Assembly: GCF_018252635.1 (NCBI RefSeq)
Contig: NZ_JAGTXM010000002.1
Coordinates: forward strand, 124,001-188,000
Length of the DNA stretch: 64,000 nucleotides
Source of the DNA: Citrobacter amalonaticus
GTDB taxonomy: Bacteria; Pseudomonadota; Gammaproteobacteria; Enterobacterales; Enterobacteriaceae
Direction of reading: 5' to 3'
The position numbers and the translations under genes are program-made. Shown piece after piece: positions 50,990 to 64,000 of this stretch (within the stretch, counting starts at the first letter, position 1; each line of letters begins with the position of its first letter). Below the pieces are notes generated by a model. It did not search any database, was not told the origin of the DNA, and worked only from the letters and a program-made list of their open reading frames with translations.

Positions 50990-51024
50990 GCACAGGCCGG
51001 ATGGCAATGCCATCCGGCCTGTGC
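50990..51024 (+). repeat. REP-like perfect palindrome after nadE
   Basis: GCACAGGCCGGATGGCA is followed by a single A and its exact reverse complement ending GGCCTGTGC, and outer bases GATTGC / GCAATC can extend it. It starts 5 nt after the nadE stop. The GCCGGATGGC core is REP-like. It probably works as terminator or mRNA stabiliser; there is no T run. Confidence 0.75.
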
Positions 51025-51074
51025 TCCGCAATCGCCCACGCCCTCTCTTTTTTAATCGTAACGGCACTGCTATA

Positions 51075-51090
51075 CTGGATGAATAACCAG
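51075..51090 (+). promoter_or_regulatory. LexA-type box of cho
   Basis: CTGGATGAATAACCAG has CTGG-N8-CCAG, a degenerate LexA box (consensus CTGT-N8-ACAG), overlapping the -10 TATACT (51071-51076). E. coli cho is LexA regulated. Confidence 0.7.
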
Positions 51091-51105
51091 CATCCGGAGT
51101 TTACA

Positions 51106-51993
51106 GTGGCACGGCGTCAATCAGTTCCTCGTCTTGAGTTTGAAGCAGCAGCAGTTTACGAATATCCTGAGCATCTGCGGCCTTTTCTGGATTCGCTCCC
51201 GGCCGTACCCGGTGTTTATCTGTTTCACAGCGACAGCGATACCCTGCCACTTTACATTGGGAAAAGTGTCAATATCCGCAGTCGGGTACTGTCGCATTTA
51301 CGCACGCCGGAGGAAGCCGCCATGCTGCGCCAGTCCCGGCGTATTTCCTGGATCGGTACTGCCGGTGAAATCGGCGCGCTCTTACTCGAGGCACGGCTAA
51401 TCAAAGAGCAACAACCGCTCTTTAATAAACGCCTGCGCCGCAATCGCCAACTCTGCGCGTTAACGCTCAGAGAGGGGAACGTGGGCGTCGCCTGGTCGCG
51501 CGACGTTGATTTCTCCTGTGCGCCGGATCTGTTCGGTCTTTTTGCCAACCGCCGCGCCGCCCTGGCCGCCTTGCAATCACTCGCTGACGAACAACAATTG
51601 TGTTACGGGCGGCTGGGTCTTGAACCCCTGAGCCGTGGCCGTGCCTGTTTTCGCTCTGCGCTCAAACGCTGCGCTGGCGTCTGCTGTGATAAAGAGCGTC
51701 CAGAAGAGCACGACGCCCGTTTGCAGGCAGCGCTGGAAGAACTGCGGGTTATCTGCTGGCCATGGAAAAACGCCATTGCGCTCAAAGAGAGTCGGGCGCA
51801 AATGACGCAATATCACATCATTAACAACTGGCTGTGGCTGGGGGCGGTTGATACCCTGGAGGAGGCGGCAACCCTGGTACAAACGCCGGCTGGTTTTGAT
51901 CATGACGGTTACAAAATTCTCTGTAAGCCGCTCGTTTCCGGTGCCTGCGAAATTATTGAACTGAATCCGGGGAATGCCCCTGCAGCCAGGTGA
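51106..51993 (+). CDS. cho: Cho, UvrC-like excinuclease (GTG start)
   Basis: Cho makes the 3' incision at DNA lesions in place of UvrC, especially at bulky adducts. The 295-residue protein has a GIY-YIG nuclease domain (about 28-110: VPGVYLFHS and [17 protein letters not shown], with catalytic Glu in [16 protein letters not shown]) and a short C-terminal part that lacks the helix-hairpin-helix module of UvrC. The GTG at 51106, with CCGGAG upstream, gives the E. coli length; a longer frame starting in the palindrome region was rejected. Its 3' end overlaps ves by 41 nt. Confidence 0.94.
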   Translation: MARRQSVPRLEFEAAAVYEYPEHLRPFLDSLPAVPGVYLFHSDSDTLPLYIGKSVNIRSRVLSHLRTPEEAAMLRQSRRISWIGTAGEIGALLLEARLIKEQQPLFNKRLRRNRQLCALTLREGNVGVAWSRDVDFSCAPDLFGLFANRRAALAALQSLADEQQLCYGRLGLEPLSRGRACFRSALKRCAGVCCDKERPEEHDARLQAALEELRVICWPWKNAIALKESRAQMTQYHIINNWLWLGAVDTLEEAATLVQTPAGFDHDGYKILCKPLVSGACEIIELNPGNAPAAR

Positions 51994-52528
51994 TCTCGCT
52001 AAACAACAGTTTCCCCTCTGCTTTCAACAGCCGCAGCGTATGTTTGCCGTCGTGCCAACAGGCTCCCTGATCGGCAGTCAGAAGTTTATCGCCCAACTGC
52101 CAGGCACCGCTAATGACAAACACCACGCCGCCGCGCGAGCCAAACGTCGTGAAGGTGCGATCGGCCACCCGCACTTTCGCCTGGCAGGAGTCACGCCGGG
52201 TCATGATATTAAAATCCATCGACATCTGCCCTTCCGTCAGCCTGGCCTTCACCACGCGCTCACCGGCAAAGGTAAACGGCTGATGCTGCTTAAGGGTATG
52301 GCTGAATGCCCCCTGGCTTTCCAGCGTCACTTCGCTGCCTTCCAGCAGGGTAATCACCCGCTCGATACCAGGAAAGAGCGAAAATTCGCCATTACCGGCG
52401 ATCGAAGCAATGCTGGCACGCCAGTGAAAGTCGCGGGTCGCCGGAGGAAAACAGCAAATTTCACGCGTTTCACCGGCGCCGTTGCGCCAGAGATTAACCG
52501 GCATCTTGCGGATATCGAAATATTCCAT
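51953..52528 (-). CDS. ves: Ves, HutD/Ves cupin-family protein
   Basis: This 191-residue protein belongs to the HutD/Ves double-cupin family (PF05962). It begins [20 protein letters not shown], the family's conserved WRNGxGxT start. A second ATG lies just upstream at 52531. Conserved segments include [24 protein letters not shown] (in part) and [11 protein letters not shown]. coli Ves is cold- and stress-inducible; its biochemical function is unclear. The end overlaps the 3' end of cho on the opposite strand, so the two transcripts run into each other. Confidence 0.92.
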   Translation of the reverse strand: MEYFDIRKMPVNLWRNGAGETREICCFPPATRDFHWRASIASIAGNGEFSLFPGIERVITLLEGSEVTLESQGAFSHTLKQHQPFTFAGERVVKARLTEGQMSMDFNIMTRRDSCQAKVRVADRTFTTFGSRGGVVFVISGAWQLGDKLLTADQGACWHDGKHTLRLLKAEGKLLFSEITWLQGHSPDSVQ

Positions 52529-52613
52529 CATCGCTCCTGATAAACATCATGCGGTGTAAGAAAGCACAACGACGTTATCGGCAGCTATGAGCATTTTCCT
52601 TAGGGTCGGAACA

Positions 52614-52672
52614 AGAAAAAACCGCCGATCCTGCCCATCGCCTCAGTGGAGAGGATGGACAAGACCGGCGGT
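52614..52672 (-). terminator. Long hairpin terminator after spy
   Basis: ACCGCCG (52621-52627) pairs with CGGCGGT (52666-52672), and inside it CCATC.CCTC and GAG..GATGG (about 52635-52657) continue an imperfect stem around loop AGTG. On the minus strand the structure ends in a T run (52620-52615). At about 52 nt it is much longer than most terminators in this window. Confidence 0.75.
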
Positions 52673-52695
52673 CTTCGAACAGGTCTGCTCAGCGA

Positions 52696-53181
52696 TTACT
52701 CAGCAGGTACAGGCATTTTACCGTCACGCGCCGGACGTTCTGTCAGACGCTTCTCAAAATTGGCATTAAACTGTTTTTTCTGTTCCGGGGTCAGAATGTT
52801 ATAGATCTTATTCTGCGTTTCCATGTGCGCCAGCATGTTGGCTTTACGCTGCTCTTCCATCTTCGCAATCTGCGCTTCTGCTTTCGCTTTATCGAAGGTA
52901 TCGCTGGCGATGATGTCGTGCATTGCACGGCGTTCTTCAACCGGCGGACGCTTCATCTGGTCACGCTTGTCCTTCATGATGTCGCGGATCTGTTGTTTCT
53001 GAGCATCGGTCAGATTCAGGTCTTTAAACATCATGTCATGATGTGGGCCGAATTTGCCTTTATGCTGCATCATCGGTTTGGCGTCTGCCGGTGCCGCGGT
53101 GGTGGTGTCCGCCGCATGAGCCAGGTTCGCAGCGCCCAGCGCCAGCCCAGAAGCAACAATCAGTGCAGTTAATTTACGCAT
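52696..53181 (-). CDS. spy: Spy, periplasmic chaperone
   Basis: Spy is an ATP-independent periplasmic chaperone induced by envelope stress through Cpx and Bae. The 161-residue precursor has a signal peptide (1-23, cleavage after AHA). The mature protein is helical and forms a cradle dimer; it has two LTxxQ motifs, LTDAQKQQ and LTPEQKKQ. The acidic/basic interface region DKRDQMKRPPVEERRAM is also present. Confidence 0.96.
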   Translation of the reverse strand: MRKLTALIVASGLALGAANLAHAADTTTAAPADAKPMMQHKGKFGPHHDMMFKDLNLTDAQKQQIRDIMKDKRDQMKRPPVEERRAMHDIIASDTFDKAKAEAQIAKMEEQRKANMLAHMETQNKIYNILTPEQKKQFNANFEKRLTERPARDGKMPVPAE

Positions 53182-53525
53182 AATCTTTATCCTTCCTTTC
53201 AGTTATTTTACGGCTTTCTTGTCACCTCCGAAGAAGTACAGTGCCGTGTTGACGAGATTAACTTTAACGTCTTAATCGTCAATTAGTCAGAGCATCGGTA
53301 AAACAATGAAAGTGTAAAAAACATTTTTTCGCCAATTGTGGAGAAAAAAAGAAATTATTGCGAAGAGTTGAAAGAAAATATGACAACAGCATGATTTCAC
53401 AGGGAATATGAAGAACTATACCTGAGCGGTGATGATAAATAAAGCAGTTCTCCAGGAATAGTCCGGATTTATTTGCTGGCGCACAATAAATTAAAACCCA
53501 CAGGCCTTCGCCTGCGGGAAATACG
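53182..53525. promoter_or_regulatory. Region between astE and spy (spy promoter)
   Basis: These 344 bp hold no convincing gene. On the minus strand TTTAC and TTTTAC (within 53297-53320) resemble CpxR half-sites but are spaced wider than usual, so this is only suggestive. Near 53500 the segment AAACCCACAGGCCTTCGCCTGCGGGAAATACG forms a CCCACAGGC / GCCTGCGGG hairpin 3-11 nt after the astE stop, a likely ast operon terminator. Confidence 0.5.
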
Positions 53526-54486
53526 TTAGCGTATTTTATCCAGCATCAGACCCGCACGTAATCCCGGCGCCACACCCGGATTAGGAAAAAGAACGTATTC
53601 GACGTCATGGGTGACGACAAAACGCTCGTCGCCCTCTTCCGCCAGCAGCGTGCCTGCGGTAAAGGGAGTGAAGTTGAGCGTCTGGCTGTCCATATGCAGC
53701 ACAAACGCGTCGCTGCGCCGGGTGATCTGCGACACCACCCGATAGCGGACTGGCGGAGTGCCATCAGCCTGGTCAATCTGCCCCGACAGTAAACCGGTCA
53801 GCGCCGCAGATGTCGGAGCAAACTGGCGGAGATCGTTGTGACCGAATGGCAAGGCTTTGCCAAGCTCCAGCGTACAGGCGAGCGCGCCGAAGTGTTGAGC
53901 GCTAAAATGGGTAAACGTACCGCCCGGCGTTTGGTGAAACACCAGCGCTTCCAGTCCCGCGGCGCCCAGCCAGCCGAGAAACGTCTCATCCCAGGGGATG
54001 GGACGCTGTGGCAACACACCGAAGCGCAGATGGTAAGAACCACGGATGGCGGTATGTAGATCGAGATGCCAGCGCACCGACTCCGTGCCCGTCGCATAAA
54101 AGTCTTCCAGAGAGTGTTCCAGTTGACGTGCGCGCTGCGTCTCTTCACTTTCGGCAAACTGTTGCCAGCGCCCGCCAAACATCCGGTTCATATCGCTGTG
54201 GCAGTAGCGTTTCCCGACAGCCAGCGCCTGCGGGTTGCCGAGGATCACCAACAGCCGCCAGCGTAGCGTTATCTCCCCCTTCGACAGCGCCAGGAGCAGC
54301 GCATGGAGTATCTCCACCGGCGCGGTTTCATTGCCATGAATCCCGGCGGAGATCACCAGCGCGCGATCGGCCGCCGTGACGGGGGTGAGTTCGAGAATAC
54401 CGACGTCCGCCCAGCGCCAGCGAAAGCCCGCCCCTTCACCCTCCCGGACCTGCGGTATCGTACCGGCCAGCGTGGCGGCGAGAAAA

Positions 54487-54494
<8 letters not shown>
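53526..54494 (-). CDS. astE: AstE, succinylglutamate desuccinylase
   Basis: AstE hydrolyses N-succinylglutamate to succinate and glutamate, the last step of the arginine succinyltransferase pathway. The 322-residue zinc carboxypeptidase-like enzyme has the zinc ligands His53 and Glu56 (GIHGNETAP) and His147 (DLHTAIRG). The ATG at 54494 lies inside the end of astB (8-nt overlap), which suggests coupled translation; an upstream frame extension was rejected. Confidence 0.96.
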
Positions 54495-59589
<5,095 letters not shown>

Positions 59590-59625
59590 TTAATGAATAG
59601 TAGTGTTTGCGCTGTAAATGTAGAT

Positions 59626-59641
59626 TGCAGTCTTCGTGCCA
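59626..59641 (-). promoter_or_regulatory. Sigma-54 promoter of astCADBE
   Basis: On the minus strand TGGCACGAAGACTGCA matches the -24/-12 consensus TGGCAC-N5-TTGCA with GG and GC at the right spacing. It lies 73 nt upstream of the astC start, consistent with NtrC-dependent induction under nitrogen limitation known in E. coli and Salmonella. Confidence 0.88.
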
Positions 59642-59704
59642 GCCAGTGGAAAAAATGCATAAACGGCAACCTGCAACGAAAAATCAACGAGTTATAGCCC
59701 AGCG

Positions 59705-59736
59705 ATATTCACTTTACGTGCATAGAAAGTGAATAT
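59705..59736. repeat. Perfect 11-bp inverted repeat with 10-nt spacer
   Basis: ATATTCACTTT (59705-59715) and AAAGTGAATAT (59726-59736) are exact reverse complements. There is no T run on either side, so it is more likely a protein-binding site than a terminator. It lies about 70 bp upstream of the ast sigma-54 promoter. Confidence 0.6.
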
Positions 59737-59998
59737 GTTTGCGTAAAAGAGGAGTAATTGGAGGAAAAACCGCAATGTTATGCACAGACCAAATATAATT
59801 CTGGAAATGTGATCATCGACGAAATTTACAGGAAACTTCTGCGCCATTCTGACGCAATCCGCCCTAAAACAGGGCAGGCGTTGCCCCATTGTTAACACCA
59901 TTCGCACCCATTGCCGGAATCTCACCATTATGGGCAGTCAGTTAGCGGAAATTCTGCTACCATCCATGCACTATTCATCCAGCAAAGTGGCAGCGACT

Positions 59999-60805
59999 AT
60001 GAAATTTGTCTCTTTTAATATCAACGGCCTGCGCGCCAGACCTCATCAACTGGCAGCCATCGTCGAAAAACACCAACCCGATGTCATTGGCCTGCAGGAG
60101 ACAAAAGTTCACGACGACATGTTCCCGCTCGAAGATGTCGCAAAACTCGGCTACAACGTTTTCTACCACGGGCAGAAAGGTCACTATGGCGTTGCGCTGC
60201 TGACCAAAGAAACCCCCATCGCCGTGCGCCGGGGTTTTCCTGATGATGGCGAAGAGGCTCAGCGCCGCATCATCATGGCGGAAATCCCCTCTCCGCTGGG
60301 CAACCTGACGGTGATCAACGGCTACTTCCCACAGGGTGAAAGCCGCGACCATCCAATTAAATTCCCGGCTAAAGCGCAGTTTTATCAGAACTTACAAAAC
60401 TATCTCGACAACCAACTGAAGCACGACAATCCTGTGCTGATCATGGGCGATATGAACATCAGCCCCACGGATCTCGACATCGGTATCGGCGAAGATAACC
60501 GCAAGCGCTGGCTGCGCACCGGCAAATGTTCGTTCCTGCCGGAAGAGCGTGAATGGATGGACCGCCTGCTGGGCTGGGGCCTGGTTGACACCTTCCGCCA
60601 CGCGCACCCGGAAACCACCGACAAATTCTCGTGGTTTGATTACCGCTCAAAGGGGTTTGACGATAACCGCGGTTTGCGTATCGATCTGCTGCTGGCAAGC
60701 CAGCCGCTGGCTGAGCGCTGCATGGAAACCGGTATCGACTATGACATTCGCAGTATGGAAAAACCGTCTGACCATGCGCCGGTGTGGGCAACATTCAAGG
60801 TCTGA
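59999..60805 (+). CDS. xthA: Exodeoxyribonuclease III
   Basis: XthA is the main AP endonuclease and 3'-repair exonuclease of enterobacteria, active against 3'-blocked ends from oxidative damage. The 268-residue protein has [14 protein letters not shown] at its start, Glu34 in GLQETK, the [11 protein letters not shown] motif near residue 149 and the terminal catalytic His in SDHAPVWA. In E. coli it is RpoS-controlled. The start at 59999 gives the standard length. Confidence 0.97.
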   Translation: MKFVSFNINGLRARPHQLAAIVEKHQPDVIGLQETKVHDDMFPLEDVAKLGYNVFYHGQKGHYGVALLTKETPIAVRRGFPDDGEEAQRRIIMAEIPSPLGNLTVINGYFPQGESRDHPIKFPAKAQFYQNLQNYLDNQLKHDNPVLIMGDMNISPTDLDIGIGEDNRKRWLRTGKCSFLPEEREWMDRLLGWGLVDTFRHAHPETTDKFSWFDYRSKGFDDNRGLRIDLLLASQPLAERCMETGIDYDIRSMEKPSDHAPVWATFKV

Positions 60806-60814
60806 TGTTCAGCC

Positions 60815-61489
60815 GTGAACGCCAGAAAAATCGGGGTAACGAGCGTACTGTTCCTCTGTCTCGCCGGGATATTCTGGGCGTTGCCCCCCGGCCTGCTCAC
60901 GCTGGAGACGCTTAAACGCGAACATGCCGCGCTGGTGGACTGGCAACGCCAGTCCCCTTTTGTCAGTGCGAGCCTCTATTTTCTGCTCTATACCGCCGTC
61001 GCGGCGCTGTCGATTCCTGGCGCGGCGCTGCTGACGCTGCTTGGCGGCGCGCTGTTTGGCCTCTGGCAAGGTACACTGCTGGTCTCTTTTGCCTCAACGC
61101 TGGGCGCCACGTTTGCCATGCTCACCAGTCGTTACCTGTTGCGTGACTGGGTGTCGCGGCGTTTTTCCCGGCATATGGCCACGGTCAATCACGGGATAGC
61201 GCGGGAAGGCGCCTTTTATCTCTTTGCGCTACGACTGATACCCTTGTTTCCGTTCGTTGTCGTTAACCTGTTGGCCGGTCTCACTACCGTTGGCGTGCGT
61301 CGTTACTGGTGGGTAAGCCAGTTGGGGATGTTGCCTGCCACCCTGGTTTATCTGAATGCCGGACGCCAGTTAAGCCAGTTAACATCAATGCGCGACATTA
61401 TTTCTCCCGCTATGCTGACCGCTTTTGCCCTGTTGGGACTATTACCGCTGGCCTCCCGTTGGCTGGTCGCACGTTTTTTTCAGGAGTAA
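60815..61489 (+). CDS. TVP38/TMEM64 (SNARE-associated, DedA-like) membrane protein
   Basis: This 224-residue inner-membrane protein belongs to the TVP38/TMEM64 family (SNARE_assoc, PF09335), which is related to the DedA lipid scramblases. The re-entrant signature region is PGAALLTLLGGALFG around residue 67 and the matching second motif RLIPLFPFVVVNLLAGLT around 140. The start is GTG at 60815; the in-frame choice is limited. E. coli has two such genes (ydjX and ydjZ) with ydjY and ynjA here; this window has only one, followed 2 nt later by ynjB, so I do not assign either name. Confidence 0.85.
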   Translation: MNARKIGVTSVLFLCLAGIFWALPPGLLTLETLKREHAALVDWQRQSPFVSASLYFLLYTAVAALSIPGAALLTLLGGALFGLWQGTLLVSFASTLGATFAMLTSRYLLRDWVSRRFSRHMATVNHGIAREGAFYLFALRLIPLFPFVVVNLLAGLTTVGVRRYWWVSQLGMLPATLVYLNAGRQLSQLTSMRDIISPAMLTAFALLGLLPLASRWLVARFFQE

Positions 61490-61491
61490 TT

Positions 61492-62655
61492 ATGCGCTGG
61501 GGAATACTACTCGCGGGTCTGTTGCTGACCGCTCCGGGATACGCCGAACAACGCTGGCAGCAGATTCAGGATGAGGCCAGAGGCCAGACCGTCTGGTTCA
61601 ACGCCTGGGGCGGTGACACCGCCGTTAACCAGTATCTTGACTGGGTCAGTGACGAGATGAAAACCCACTACGCGGTCGATCTTAAAATCGTGCGCCTCGC
61701 CGATGCCGCTGATGCAGTGAAGCGCATCCAGACCGAAGCCGCCGCCGGACGGAAGACCGGCGGTTCTGTCGACCTGCTGTGGATCAACGGCGAAAACTTC
61801 CGCACGTTGAAAGAGGCAGGATTATTGCAAACTCAGTGGGCTGAAACGCTGCCCAACTGGCGCTATGTTGATACACAAAAACCGGTACGTGAAGATTTCT
61901 CGATTCCCACTGACGGTGCTGAATCACCGTGGGGTGGCGCGCAGTTGACGTTTATCGCGGATCGCGACGTGACGCCACAGCCGCCGCAAAGTCCGCAGGC
62001 GCTGTTGGCATTTGCCCGGGCGCATCCCGGCACCGTCAGTTACCCACGACCGCCGGACTTTACCGGTACGGCGTTTCTGGAGCAGTTACTGATCTCGCTG
62101 ACTGACAACCCGCACGCGCTCACCGTCGCGCCGGACGCCGCCACCTTTGCCGGTGTGACCGCGCCGCTGTGGCGCTATCTCGATGCTCTGCATCCGAGTC
62201 TGTGGCGAGAAGGGAAGGATTTCCCGCCGTCTCCGGCGCGGATGGATGCTTTGCTCAAGAGCGGGACATTGCGCCTGTCGTTGACTTTTAACCCGGCGCA
62301 CGCTCAGCAAAAGGTCACCCGCGGTGAATTGCCCAAACACAGCTACAGCTTTGGTTTTAGCGAAGGGATGATTGGCAACGTGCACTTTGTCGCCATTCCG
62401 GCCAATGCCCGCGCCAGCGCCGGCGCAAAACTGGTCGCCAACTTCCTGCTCTCTCCTGACGCACAGTTGCGTAAGGCCGATCCGACAGTCTGGGGCGATC
62501 CGTCGGTGCTCGATGCGATAAAACTGACCGCCGCACAGAAAGCAGCGCTGGAAGCTCGCATTCCGGACGGGCTGCCCGCCGTCCTGCCCGAGCCTCATGC
62601 GGCCTGGGTTAACGCACTGGAGCAAGAATGGCTGCGCCGCTACGGTTCGCGCTAA
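61492..62655 (+). CDS. ynjB: YnjB, ABC transporter solute-binding protein
   Basis: This 387-residue protein is the periplasmic binding component of the uncharacterised YnjBCD importer. It has a signal peptide (MRWGILLAGLLLTAPGYA, cleavage before EQ). The mature part has family 1 extracellular solute-binding features, such as VWFNAWGGDTAVNQYL near residue 35 and VDLLWINGENFRTL near 92. The start at 61492 follows CAGGAG; the reading frame upstream lies inside the preceding gene. It overlaps ynjC by 18 nt. The substrate is unknown; thiamine or metal-type substrates have been suggested for the family by similarity only. Confidence 0.92.
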   Translation: MRWGILLAGLLLTAPGYAEQRWQQIQDEARGQTVWFNAWGGDTAVNQYLDWVSDEMKTHYAVDLKIVRLADAADAVKRIQTEAAAGRKTGGSVDLLWINGENFRTLKEAGLLQTQWAETLPNWRYVDTQKPVREDFSIPTDGAESPWGGAQLTFIADRDVTPQPPQSPQALLAFARAHPGTVSYPRPPDFTGTAFLEQLLISLTDNPHALTVAPDAATFAGVTAPLWRYLDALHPSLWREGKDFPPSPARMDALLKSGTLRLSLTFNPAHAQQKVTRGELPKHSYSFGFSEGMIGNVHFVAIPANARASAGAKLVANFLLSPDAQLRKADPTVWGDPSVLDAIKLTAAQKAALEARIPDGLPAVLPEPHAAWVNALEQEWLRRYGSR

Positions 62656-64000
62656 TGCTTCTGGCCTGGCTGGGAATGGCGGCGATTTACGCGCCAATAC
62701 TGCCTGCCAGTGTGTTGCTGACAGCACCCGCGCTGACACTGGCGAACTGGCAGGCGCTTGCTGCCGATCCGCAGCTACCGCAGGCGTTGCTGGCGACCGT
62801 GGTTTCGGTCTTCATCGCCGCCGCTGGCGCGCTGTTTATTGCGCTAACGATTGTGGTGGCGCTCTGGCCCGGCATACGCTGGCGACGGTTGAGCACCCGC
62901 CTGCCGTGGTTGCTGGCTATTCCTCATGTCGCGTTTGCCAGTGCCGCGCTGCTGCTTTTCGCCGAAGGCGGACTGCTCTGGCGCGCTCTGCCATTTCTCT
63001 CGCCTGCGATCGATCGCTACGGCATTGGACTTGGCGTGACGCTGGCGGTGAAAGAGAGCGCGTTTGTGCTGTGGATTTTATCGATTCTACTGAGTGAGAA
63101 AAGGCTGGCTCAACAGGTCATCGTGCTGGATTCGCTGGGCTACAACCGCCGTCAGACGCTCTGCTGGTTGATTTTACCCACTGTCGCCCCCGCGCTGGGA
63201 GCCGTGATGCTGGCCGTGGTGGCATGGACGATGTCGGCGGTGGATGTCGCCATTATCCTCGGCCCCGGCAATCCGCCGACGCTGGCGGTCCTCACCTGGC
63301 AGTGGCTTAGTCAGGGAGACGGCGACCAGCAGATCAAAGGCGCGCTGGCAAGCCTGCTTTTGCTGGCGCTGCTCGCTCTCTTTGCGTTTGCGGGTTATCT
63401 GCTCTGGCGTGGCTGGCGACGCACGCTTCCTGACGTCTATGGCGTACGTCAACGCCGCGTTTCGCCCGTAACGGGAAAAGCGCTGTCATTGTCGCTGCCC
63501 ACAGCAGGCGTGCTCTGTACGGTATTACTGGCCTTTCTTGCGCAGCAATCTGCGCTCAATCTCGACGCGTTAACTCACAGCGTAGCGATCGGACTGGCCG
63601 CCAGCGCGCTGGGGCTGGTCATTTTGCTGCTATGGCTGGAATGGGGACCGCAGCACGGGCATCGTTGGGTCTGGCTGCCGATCCTTCTCCCGGCCCTGCC
63701 GCTGGTGATAGGCCAATATGCGCTGGCGTTACACCTTGAACTGGACGGTCAGTTTGCCACGCTCATCTGGGGACATCTGCTGTGGGTAGTGCCGTGGATG
63801 TTGTTTGTGCTGAAACCGGCCTGGCAACGCATCGACCCGCGTCTGCTGTTGATTGCCCGGACGCTGGGCTGGTCACCGGTGAAAATCTTCTGCACCGTGA
63901 AATGCCCGCAGATTTTACGCCCTGCACTGGTGGCGCTGGCGGTGGGTTTTTCCGTCAGTATCGCACAGTATATGCCAACCCTCTGGCTGGGCGCAGGTCG
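62638..64000 (+). CDS. ynjC: YnjC, ABC transporter permease (3' end beyond the window)
   Basis: The frame from ATG 62638 (GGAGC upstream) is open to the right end, giving at least 454 residues; E. coli YnjC is just over 500. It is strongly hydrophobic with two repeats of the binding-protein-dependent permease domain: the first with an EAA-type loop VIVLDSLGYNRRQTLCWLILPTVAP, the second with LLLIARTLGWSPVKIFCTVKCP near the end. Two fused permease domains in one chain would form the channel alone with ATPase YnjD, expected just beyond the window. The 18-nt overlap with ynjB implies translational coupling. Confidence 0.9.

Noticed and set aside
59930-59998. 23-residue upstream extension of XthA
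   Set aside because: The extra residues are absent from the ExoIII family, and the standard [14 protein letters not shown] start is available at 59999.

Overview
The window is a stretch of chromosome from a member of the Enterobacteriaceae. Nearly every gene has a recognisable Escherichia coli K-12 counterpart in the same order (the ydiK to ynjC segment). Protein divergence from E. coli, the loss of ydjO, ydjY and two genes of the ydjX/ydjZ/ynjA group, and the presence of an extra kduD-like gene point to a non-Escherichia relative. A Citrobacter-like species is my best guess, from memory of the families only. I see no IS element, prophage, tRNA, rRNA, integrase or CRISPR array.

Layout. 1-5.6 kb: end of ydiK, the sRNA gene rprA, ydiL, two tandem MFS transporters (ydiM, ydiN) and the shikimate/quinate genes ydiB-aroD. 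5.8-15 kb: the ydiF-ydiO / ydiP / ydiQRST-fadK cluster, which encodes a CoA-transferase, an acyl-CoA dehydrogenase, an AraC-type regulator, a FixABCX-type electron-transfer module and an acyl-CoA synthetase; together they look like an anaerobic acyl-CoA oxidation or reduction route. 15-25.5 kb: PEP synthase and its regulatory kinase (ppsA/ppsR, divergent), aroH, hemP, selO, ydiV, nlpC and btuCED. 25.5-33 kb: the translation cluster thrS-infC-rpmI-rplT-pheM-pheS-pheT-ihfA on the minus strand.

33-44 kb: small membrane protein gene yniD, ydiY, pfkB, ydiZ, yniA, yniB, yniC, a kduD-like dehydrogenase, LexA-controlled ydjM, tcyP, cedA and katE. 44-49.3 kb: the chitobiose operon chbBCARFG (minus strand). 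49.5-53.2 kb: osmE, nadE, cho, ves, spy. 53.5-59.6 kb: the arginine succinyltransferase operon astCADBE (minus strand) behind a sigma-54-type promoter. 60-64 kb: xthA, a TVP38-family membrane protein, and ynjB-ynjC, an ABC importer that runs off the window end.

Regulatory signals readable directly include a TrpR operator (aroH), a Cra site (ppsA), a Fur box (hemP), two LexA boxes (ydjM, cho), a NagC-like box (chb), a ChiX-type sRNA target between chbB and chbC, a KdgR-like operator (kduD-like gene), the pheM attenuator and the thrS operator. The least explained signal is a 23-nt element shared, with two differences, by the leaders of ydiN and ydiQ at nearly the same distance from each start codon. 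No wholly undescribed multi-gene system is evident; the best leads are this shared element, the ydi electron-transfer cluster and the KdgR-linked kduD copy.
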